Positions 37,182 through 44,318 of a stretch of 49,010 nucleotides of DNA are shown here, piece by piece (positions within the stretch are counted from its first letter, which is position 1; each line of letters starts with the position of its first letter). The stretch lies in assembly GCA_020628495.1 (NCBI GenBank), contig JAHDFA010000004.1:1-49010 (forward strand), in the 5' to 3' direction. The notes beneath the pieces were generated by a model. It was not told where the DNA came from and did not search any database. It was given only the letters and a program-made list of their open reading frames with translations. The position numbers and the translations under genes were made by a program. The DNA comes from Hellea sp. (GTDB lineage Bacteria; Pseudomonadota; Alphaproteobacteria; Caulobacterales; Maricaulaceae).

Positions 37182-37634
37182 ATGAAATCATATTTATTCG
37201 CTGCGGCCACCGCACTCAGTCTTAGCGCTTGTATGACAGCAACACCGGCTACGGACCAAGCCGCTTGCCAATCCGAAGCGGTTATTATGGTTGTATCGGG
37301 GGAGACATTGGACCGCGTCCGCATGGGTCAATATGCGAAAGCAATTGCGGATGCGGGAATTTATCCAAAAAACCAAGGTTACTATCTTAATATTCCAAAA
37401 CCCATTGATATCTTTGAAGGTGACATCTCCGACAATCATGCAACATTAATGGTTCGCTTTCCTTCGCTTAAAGCTGCCCGCGCATTTTGGAATAGCGAGG
37501 TCTACCAAAACGAAATTAAACCCTTAAGACTCAATCCTTCTGCGGGAGACTATACTGTAACCGTCTATAAGGAGTTGGGTTTGCCCGACTATATGAAAGG
37601 GCAAGTCAGTCAGAGCAAATATACATGCAAATAA
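37182..37634 (+). CDS. DUF1330-like predicted lipoprotein
   Basis: 150 aa; lipobox ALSLSAC|MTATPA; ATLMVRFPSLKAARAFWNSEVYQNEIKPLRLNPSAGDYTVTVYKE. Confidence 0.75.
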   Translation: MKSYLFAAATALSLSACMTATPATDQAACQSEAVIMVVSGETLDRVRMGQYAKAIADAGIYPKNQGYYLNIPKPIDIFEGDISDNHATLMVRFPSLKAARAFWNSEVYQNEIKPLRLNPSAGDYTVTVYKELGLPDYMKGQVSQSKYTCK

Positions 37635-38261
37635 TCATTCAGAGCGATTATACGCCTCGCGATCCATAACCTTATTTAACTCCATAAAATAACCGTCCCG
37701 GTCAAACAGGTAACAGGTGCGCACCACAATGGGTTCACCACCTGCCCGTCCCGGATAAGTCGTATTACTGGCCGGAGCCGTCATATTGACGCCCGTTAAT
37801 TTCGCAACGGCATTGCAATGTTCGTCAACTTTCTCTGTGTTAAACACAAGAAGCGCATCACCGACGCCCATACGGGTTCTTGGCGCCGGGACCTCCAAAG
37901 CAGGATCTAGCCATTGCAAAAGCCCGATCCATCCAACCCAGCTATCATTCGAACTCACCAAAACAAGACGCGCTTTTGCACCCGGTTCTCCTGCCGGTAA
38001 AGCGACGCCTGACATCGTCACTTCTGCATCATAATTAACCTGAAAACCCAATATATCCCGGTAAAGCTTCAGACTTTCATCAATGTCAGAAACAATAAGA
38101 GATGTCCTGCGTAAATCTGTTGGAAATTTCTGGCTGGATGCGTCAGGCGCTTCAATTTTGACGGCCTCTTTAACCGAAGCACGGTCAAGCGTCTCTGCTG
38201 TATCTTGACAGGCGATTACGGAAAATGCGGTGGCCAAACTAAGCCAAAAACGAATTTTCAT
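37635..38261 (-). CDS. VOC-domain predicted lipoprotein
   Basis: Start MKIRFWLSLATAFSVIAC|QDTAETLD at 38261 (ORF track 38291); RRTSLIVSDIDESLKLYRDILGFQVNYDAEV. Confidence 0.8.
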   Translation of the reverse strand: MKIRFWLSLATAFSVIACQDTAETLDRASVKEAVKIEAPDASSQKFPTDLRRTSLIVSDIDESLKLYRDILGFQVNYDAEVTMSGVALPAGEPGAKARLVLVSSNDSWVGWIGLLQWLDPALEVPAPRTRMGVGDALLVFNTEKVDEHCNAVAKLTGVNMTAPASNTTYPGRAGGEPIVVRTCYLFDRDGYFMELNKVMDREAYNRSE

Positions 38262-38280
38262 GTGACACTCCAAACAAATA

Positions 38281-38307
38281 TGCCCAGCCAATTAATTCGG
38301 CCGGGCA
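38281..38307 (-). terminator. Rho-independent-like terminator of the TonB receptor (minus strand)
   Basis: TGCCCAGCC-N9-GGCCGGGCA; on the minus-strand RNA the single mismatch becomes a G-U wobble, giving a 9-bp stem followed by UAUUUGUUU. Lies 26 nt past the receptor stop. Confidence 0.6.
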
Positions 38308-38332
38308 GTCATGATTTAGCTTTTCTAACGCC

Positions 38333-40873
38333 CTAGAAATCAACTTTCAAACGGGCACCGATTTGCCGTCCGCGGCGATAGGATAGCAAAGCGGAACGCG
38401 GCCCGACCGGCGTACGATCAATTTGTGTTGCGCCAGGAATTCGTGAGCTAATCGTGTTGAATCCTTCATACAGATCAAACCAACGTGTCGCAATCGGCGG
38501 TGTCCGCTCATCAAATAGATTCCGGCCAAAAATTTCTAACCGGGCAGATCCGTATTTAATACCGACCTGTCCGCCAAAAATATTTGTATCGCCTGTTTCC
38601 ATACCATTGTGAACTTGGATGAATTTCGAACTTTCATAAGTATAATTCAAATTCGCAAACATTTCAGCTTTGTCGTTGAGCGGCACACTGAAATCCCCAA
38701 ACAACGCGGCTTGATGCTCCGATGTCATCGGAATCGTGTTCCCCGCAATTGAGCAGGACAAATTGCCCGTAAATAATCCATCAGGATCATATCCCGGCGT
38801 TGTAAGGCCTGCACCAATCGAGGTGTCCGCTGGGTTTCTTATAAAGCCTTGCGTCGACTCGTCGTCCAAATCAAAGGGCTGTAAGAGATAGCCACCTGTA
38901 TTTAACGTGAATTGGAAATCATCACAGCCGGATGTGAATTCAGCGTCTGTATAGGCATATGTGGCGCCAATGCTTATATGGTCAGTGAAGTCATAACTGC
39001 CTTCAAACTCAAAGCCTTTGATTTCTGCATCACCTTGGTTTGTGGCAACAGAATTCAAAGCGCCATTCGCATTAACCGGTGTTGTAAGCTGATATTTGGA
39101 AATATCATTGAAGAAAGCAGATAAAGTAATCTGCCCTTTGCCGTCACCCGTTCTTGTTTTGTAGCCGATTTCAAAATTATCCGCTTCCTCAGGCTCATAG
39201 AACTCAAAATTCTGACCGCCATCCGGCCCCGGTTGACCTGTTGGGCCATTAATGCCGCCGGGCTTAATGCCTTTGGCGTAGATCGCATATAAATTACCGA
39301 AATCACCTCCATCATAAGACAAAATGGCCTTCGGAATGAAGTCGTCAAATGTCACTGACTCATTATATCCGCCGGCTGTTTCAAGACCTTTTTCTTCGGA
39401 TTGATATCTGGCTTCCAATGACAGCTCAATTTGGTCGGTTACATCAAAATCCAAAGTGCCGAAAACAGCTTGGTTCTTTACGGTTCTGATATCGGTCGGA
39501 TTACCGGAAACAAAGTCATTACGTTCATCATTCGCAAAGCTAACCGATCTTTGTTCTTCTTCAAAATCATAAGTAAAAACACCGATTGACGCTCGAATTC
39601 TTTTTTCAACAGGCGAGCTAATGCGGGCCTCTCCAGACAGGTCGATAGAGTCAGTTTGAGCGGCATTATAAAAAAGTCCGTCTTGCTGTGGAATGGAGAA
39701 GAACGGGCTAATCGGGAAGAAAAATGTCGTGCCCACTTGATGTGTGGAATCTGCGCCGGGTAATAATTCTTGCTCCCTTAGGCCAAACTGAGTTGTCAGA
39801 TTAAAGCCATTATCCAACGTCCAGTTCGTCTTTAATGTTCCGAAGAGTTGCTCTCTCTCCACACCCAAAAAAGGTCCGGAATTCAAAGATTGTGCCGGCG
39901 CCAAATCCTCAAACTGATCGAGGCTGCCGCAGAAATATTGGAAGTTACTATCCGTCGTTTCAGACTCAGGAAAAATTCCGGCAAATGGAGGGTTTAAGAA
40001 GCTAAGATAGTTTGGATCGTAATAGGCACCTGACCTGTATCCGGGAAAACAATTATTTTCTTCCGCTCCGACAACTCTGAATGGACGTGGACCATCTTCA
40101 TCCTCAGTATATCCGATACGCGCAATGGCCGAGAAATTATCTGTCAATTGAGCATCCAAGACGCCATTGACGCTTAAGGTTTTTTCACTGCCAAGCTGCG
40201 AGCCGTCATCTGCATTTATAAATGCGCTATCGCCATCATATTTATAATATCTCCCCGAAATTGAAGTGCCGAGACGACCATCTGCAATCGAATTGGATAA
40301 GCGTCCATAAAGTTCAAGTTCGCCGTCCTCAGCCAGTAAAACTTCTGCGCTGCCTCCAAAACCGTCTTGGCTCGGTCGCTTCGTGACAAAGTTAATTGCG
40401 CCCGCATAGCTGTTACGACCATAGAGCGCGGATTGCGCACCTTTTGTAACCTCTACACGCTCCAAGCCTCTGGTATCTAACGCTTGCAAGTCGCCCGAGT
40501 AATAGACCCCGTCGATGTAATAGGCCGTGCCCGATTCAACGCCGAATTGTACGCCCGCCAAAATATTAGCGGCCCCACGAATGACGGGCCTTTCTGTTGT
40601 ACGGCCAAAGGCCTGAGAAAAGGAAAGGCCTGCCGTAAATCTTGCGACATCATCGACACTGCGAAGGCCCAAATTTTCAATGGACTCTTCGTTGAAAGCG
40701 GACACCGCGACCGGCACTTCTAAAATCGTTTCTGCTTGCCGACGTGACGTCACAATAATTTCGTCATCATCATCGTTGTCCTGCGCATAGGCTATGTCCG
40801 CGGACAAGACGCCCATCAATGCTATGACGGAGGTCGTAAATTTTATGGATGAGGCATATCTGGCTTTTTGCAT
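38333..40873 (-). CDS. TonB-dependent outer-membrane receptor
   Basis: MQKARYASSIKFTTSVIALMGVLSADIAYAQ signal; DEIIVTSRRQAETILEVPVAVSAF, VEVTKGAQSALYGRNSYAGAINFVTKRP; C-terminal QIGARLKVDF. Confidence 0.96.
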   Translation of the reverse strand: MQKARYASSIKFTTSVIALMGVLSADIAYAQDNDDDDEIIVTSRRQAETILEVPVAVSAFNEESIENLGLRSVDDVARFTAGLSFSQAFGRTTERPVIRGAANILAGVQFGVESGTAYYIDGVYYSGDLQALDTRGLERVEVTKGAQSALYGRNSYAGAINFVTKRPSQDGFGGSAEVLLAEDGELELYGRLSNSIADGRLGTSISGRYYKYDGDSAFINADDGSQLGSEKTLSVNGVLDAQLTDNFSAIARIGYTEDEDGPRPFRVVGAEENNCFPGYRSGAYYDPNYLSFLNPPFAGIFPESETTDSNFQYFCGSLDQFEDLAPAQSLNSGPFLGVEREQLFGTLKTNWTLDNGFNLTTQFGLREQELLPGADSTHQVGTTFFFPISPFFSIPQQDGLFYNAAQTDSIDLSGEARISSPVEKRIRASIGVFTYDFEEEQRSVSFANDERNDFVSGNPTDIRTVKNQAVFGTLDFDVTDQIELSLEARYQSEEKGLETAGGYNESVTFDDFIPKAILSYDGGDFGNLYAIYAKGIKPGGINGPTGQPGPDGGQNFEFYEPEEADNFEIGYKTRTGDGKGQITLSAFFNDISKYQLTTPVNANGALNSVATNQGDAEIKGFEFEGSYDFTDHISIGATYAYTDAEFTSGCDDFQFTLNTGGYLLQPFDLDDESTQGFIRNPADTSIGAGLTTPGYDPDGLFTGNLSCSIAGNTIPMTSEHQAALFGDFSVPLNDKAEMFANLNYTYESSKFIQVHNGMETGDTNIFGGQVGIKYGSARLEIFGRNLFDERTPPIATRWFDLYEGFNTISSRIPGATQIDRTPVGPRSALLSYRRGRQIGARLKVDF

Positions 40874-40930
40874 TTTTCTCCCCTTATACAAATCACGCTT
40901 AAATCCTTAATACGGACGAAATGCCGCAAT

Positions 40931-40944
40931 TTGATATAAGTCAT
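40931..40944. promoter_or_regulatory. Candidate operator TTGATATAAGTCAT (TTGA-N6-TCA class)
   Basis: Read directly, about 60 nt upstream of the TonB receptor ATG (40873, minus). Nearly identical to the site at 2000-2013. Confidence 0.5.
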
Positions 40945-41067
40945 GTAGCTTGTTCGGTGCCACAGTTGATGAGGTACATTCACGCACAGTATCATCTCCC
41001 TCAGATAATGACCTAAATCATCCCATCTAGACCTATAGGGCAGGTGTATAGGCTAACAGCCCATCTC

Positions 41068-41087
41068 GTTGAAATTTTAGTTTCAAC
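41068..41087. repeat. Inverted repeat GTTGAAA-TTTTAG-TTTCAAC
   Basis: Perfect 7+7 arms, 6-nt loop, read directly in the leader of the TonB receptor. Confidence 0.6.
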
Positions 41088-41167
41088 ATTGTGACTGCCG
41101 AAGCATAAATTTTTAGGCAGTTTCGGACACCCCGCAGGGTCGACCTCCACGACGGAAGTAACGAGTC

Positions 41168-41188
41168 GTCATTTGGTTTACAAATGAC
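41168..41188. repeat. Inverted repeat GTCATTTG-GTTTA-CAAATGAC
   Basis: Perfect 8+8 arms, 5-nt loop, read directly in the 41.0-41.3 kb intergenic region. Confidence 0.65.
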
Positions 41189-41312
41189 TAATCTTTGCAA
41201 TCCACGAATAGCTACAAGCGGATCACAGGAACGAGTCTAGTGATTTCGAACTATGAACGACATGGCTGTTTCGCTAATGAAATTCAGGCATTTTAGCCTA
41301 TTTGCCGCGCGG

Positions 41313-41969
41313 TTAATCCTTACTCTGAAAGAAACTATTTAGTGTCAATCGTCCTGCTGCAGGATCAGAAGAGAGGTCAATATATTTCGGAATATAGCCT
41401 GAATGGAGAATTGCAGATCGGTAGAGAACAGCTCGATTGGGCTTGGCCGCGATGTGTTCGATCATCTCGAACCTGTCATCAGAGCCGCGCATATATCCCG
41501 CTTTTGGCAGGCCTTCTGTTTCCAGCGCCGCTTTATATATAACGTAATTATCTGGCGACAGAACGTCTAATTCGGTTTTGCGGTGACGATAAAAGGCTGT
41601 CCCGCCCTGCTCTTCCCCGCTAAGATAATGGAGCAGGGCGATGCGGCCGGGGTCTGCGGTATCGACATGGGGCAGTCTTTGAATTGGCGCTAAGTCTGTA
41701 TCCGCTGTTGTCACAATAGAGTAAGCGCATTGGACAAGGCTGACGCCATTTTGAATATCAAAAGCCTCTTTAAAAATCTGTGTCAGAAGAGGTGCAACAG
41801 GCTGTAAATGAGACGGATCTGCGGGGGCCTGAACACCCGGGTAGAACGCGGCATGTTTTGCAAAATCACTTTTCGTCGCAGCCGTTTTCAGGCTTTCAAA
41901 ATCCGGATGGAAATTATCAATGATGACGACAGGTTCTTGCGATCGGCCTATATATTTAATTTCGAACAT
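41313..41969 (-). CDS. DUF6445-like protein (putative 2OG-Fe(II)-oxygenase-like fold)
   Basis: 218 aa; PVVIIDNFHPDFESLK, QRLPHVDTADPGRIALLHYLSGEEQGGTAFYRHRKT, RAVLYRSAILHSGYIP. Confidence 0.7.
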   Translation of the reverse strand: MFEIKYIGRSQEPVVIIDNFHPDFESLKTAATKSDFAKHAAFYPGVQAPADPSHLQPVAPLLTQIFKEAFDIQNGVSLVQCAYSIVTTADTDLAPIQRLPHVDTADPGRIALLHYLSGEEQGGTAFYRHRKTELDVLSPDNYVIYKAALETEGLPKAGYMRGSDDRFEMIEHIAAKPNRAVLYRSAILHSGYIPKYIDLSSDPAAGRLTLNSFFQSKD

Positions 41970-43368
41970 GAACTGACCAACCCCAAGGTGGCAATGTTGT
42001 CTCGTCCTCTGTCACCAAAACCTCAGTCGCGGTGCCTGTGCCAATCGGGAACATAGCGTAACGTCCCATGGCCGCGCCATCCAGATATTCGAATGTCTGT
42101 GGCGCGTCTGATAGATTCGCCGTGACAACGATTTTACTGCCGTCTTTTTCACGAACAAAGCTGAGAATATTTTCAGGATTCGTTGTTTTGATCGGCACTT
42201 GCCGCGCACCCCAAGGCGCATTGTGCAAAGCGGGGGTCGCGGTTTTCAGCTCAACAAGATCGGAAAAAAGCCCGCCGATTGCATCATCACACCGCCACTC
42301 AATTTCATCTTTTTCAAAAAATTCCAGGCGGTTGCGATTGTCACACTCCTGACCGTTATAAATCAGCGGTATGCCCTCTCCGGTAAATTGCAAGACAATG
42401 GCTGTCTCGTAAGCGTCGCCATAAATCTCCTGTGTCAGGCCGTCCCACGTGTTCTGGTCGTGATTATCGGTATAGGCCATGCGCATGGCATTTGCCGGCC
42501 AGTCAGATTTGTAATCAACGTAATAGCCAGCCAGATCGGCGGCCGTATTCTCACCCTTCACAATGCCCTGCATGATCTCCTTCCAACGCCAGGCATAAGA
42601 TGCATCAAATGCCTTCTCATGCAGCTCCGGCTGCTGCCATTCGGCGAGCATGAAGACGGGCTTAACAGAATCCAGGCGCGGACGGACCGTGTTCCAAAAA
42701 TTGGTTGGCACCATGCCCGCCACGTCACAGCGATAGCCGTCAATATTGAATTCCTCGACCCAGTAGGCGAGCGACTCGCGCATATAGTCGCGAAGGTCGG
42801 GATTGTCATAGTTCAGATCCGCAACATCGTACCAATCCGTGTCCGGTGGATGCTGCATCTCGCCATCGGCATTGCGAGTGTACCAGTCCGGATGTTGGGT
42901 GATCATCCAATTGTCCCAAGAAGAATGGTTGGGGACCCAGTCGATGATGAGCTTCATGCCGCGTGCGTGCGCCGCGTCCACAAGTGATCGGAAGTCGGCC
43001 TCTGTGCCGAGCTCAGGATTGACCTTGCGGAAATCCTTTACAGCATAAGGGCTGCCGAGGCTGCCCTTGCGCTTGGCCTCGCCAATGGGGTGGATGGGCA
43101 TAAGCCAGAGAATGTCCACGCCGAGCGACTGGATGCGATCGAGATCGGCTTCCACGGCGGCAAAGGTTCCGGCTTCGGAATATTGCCGCGTATTGATCTG
43201 ATAGATGACAGCGTCGCGCGACCAGTCTGGGTGGGTGACTGTGGAAGTCGTCACCGGTTTGATCCGTTGCAGCTGTCCTTCGTCGGCGGCGACTTCCGGT
43301 ATTTCGGTCGAGCAAGCAGTCAAGGCCAAGGCCGATCCAAGCAATAAGCTTTTCAGTATATTCTTCAT
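41956..43368 (-). CDS. Alpha-amylase family (GH13) glycosidase, predicted lipoprotein
   Basis: 470 aa; lipobox ALALTAC|STE; YQINTRQYSEAGTF, VPNHSS, GYRCDVAG, FMLAEW, TDNHDQ. Confidence 0.93.
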   Translation of the reverse strand: MKNILKSLLLGSALALTACSTEIPEVAADEGQLQRIKPVTTSTVTHPDWSRDAVIYQINTRQYSEAGTFAAVEADLDRIQSLGVDILWLMPIHPIGEAKRKGSLGSPYAVKDFRKVNPELGTEADFRSLVDAAHARGMKLIIDWVPNHSSWDNWMITQHPDWYTRNADGEMQHPPDTDWYDVADLNYDNPDLRDYMRESLAYWVEEFNIDGYRCDVAGMVPTNFWNTVRPRLDSVKPVFMLAEWQQPELHEKAFDASYAWRWKEIMQGIVKGENTAADLAGYYVDYKSDWPANAMRMAYTDNHDQNTWDGLTQEIYGDAYETAIVLQFTGEGIPLIYNGQECDNRNRLEFFEKDEIEWRCDDAIGGLFSDLVELKTATPALHNAPWGARQVPIKTTNPENILSFVREKDGSKIVVTANLSDAPQTFEYLDGAAMGRYAMFPIGTGTATEVLVTEDETTLPPWGWSVHVRN

Positions 43369-44318
43369 TTCTCTTCTCCGCCCTCGACAGCTTCGCCTGT
43401 TAGCAAAAATTGTAACGGGATATGGACGCGGTTGCGCCAGGCGCGTTCGGAATGATCGGCGCCCTCAAATTTACGAGTCGTCCAGTTCTCACCGCGGGTA
43501 TAACCGGCCGCTTCGACTGCTACATCCATACGGTCCTGAAACCCTTCATAGTTATAATCCAGCGTCTTCGTGCCGTAATCGAAATAGAGACGGTGTGTGT
43601 CCGGATCGGGCAAGCGCGATGCGAAATAGTCTGTGAGGATACCGTCAGCGAGCGGGAAATGGGTTGAGACCATGCCTGCCTGACCAAAGACATCCGGATA
43701 TTCGCTGATCGCGTAGAGCGAGATTAACCCGCCCATGGACGACCCCATGACAGAGGTATGCTCGACACTCGGCATTGTGCGGTAGGTTTTATCGATATAG
43801 GGCTTCACCTCCTGCGTGAGATAGAGGAGGTAATTATCCGCATTTAATGTGCCTGGCTTGAAATTCCGCCCGAAATCACGTCGGAAAACATCACCATAAG
43901 TGTCAGCGGCTTTTTGCGGAAAATAATCAATATTGCGGGTCTTGCTGTCGCTATGTGGTGCGACGACGATCACCTCTATTCCCAGTTCTGTGAGGGCCTC
44001 ATCCACGCCCCAATCCCAACCGGAATATCCGGACCCGGACGGGTCAAAGACATTCTGCCCGTCATGCATGTACAGCACCGGATAACGTCGATCCGTTTGG
44101 GTCGCGTAAGACTCCGGCAACCAGATTTCGATCTCACGCGACGAGACGCGGTTCGACTCCAGTCGGGTTTTTATCACGGTCCCCGTCACAGCCTTTACAT
44201 CCCCTGCCGGGGTATCGGCTCTGACGGCACTTTCATAAGACCAATCGATTTCTGGCTCAGCTGCGGCGCAGGCGGATAGCATTGCAAACGCTGCCATGAT
44301 GAAGACCGTTCTATTCAT
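43365..44318 (-). CDS. Alpha/beta-hydrolase-fold esterase (Fes/FrmB-like), predicted lipoprotein
   Basis: 317 aa; AFAMLSAC|AAAEPE; RYPVLYMHDGQNVFDPSGSGYSGWDWGVDEALTEL, SVMGSSMGGLISLYA. Confidence 0.88.
   Translation of the reverse strand: MNRTVFIMAAFAMLSACAAAEPEIDWSYESAVRADTPAGDVKAVTGTVIKTRLESNRVSSREIEIWLPESYATQTDRRYPVLYMHDGQNVFDPSGSGYSGWDWGVDEALTELGIEVIVVAPHSDSKTRNIDYFPQKAADTYGDVFRRDFGRNFKPGTLNADNYLLYLTQEVKPYIDKTYRTMPSVEHTSVMGSSMGGLISLYAISEYPDVFGQAGMVSTHFPLADGILTDYFASRLPDPDTHRLYFDYGTKTLDYNYEGFQDRMDVAVEAAGYTRGENWTTRKFEGADHSERAWRNRVHIPLQFLLTGEAVEGGEEK

Noticed and set aside
41030-41240. Possible IS element or tRNA remnant
   Set aside because: No transposase ORF, terminal repeats with target duplication or tRNA cloverleaf found; only short inverted repeats.
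42199-42987. 262-aa plus-strand ORF
   Set aside because: Fully antisense to the well-supported GH13 amylase (41956-43368); no recognisable domain.
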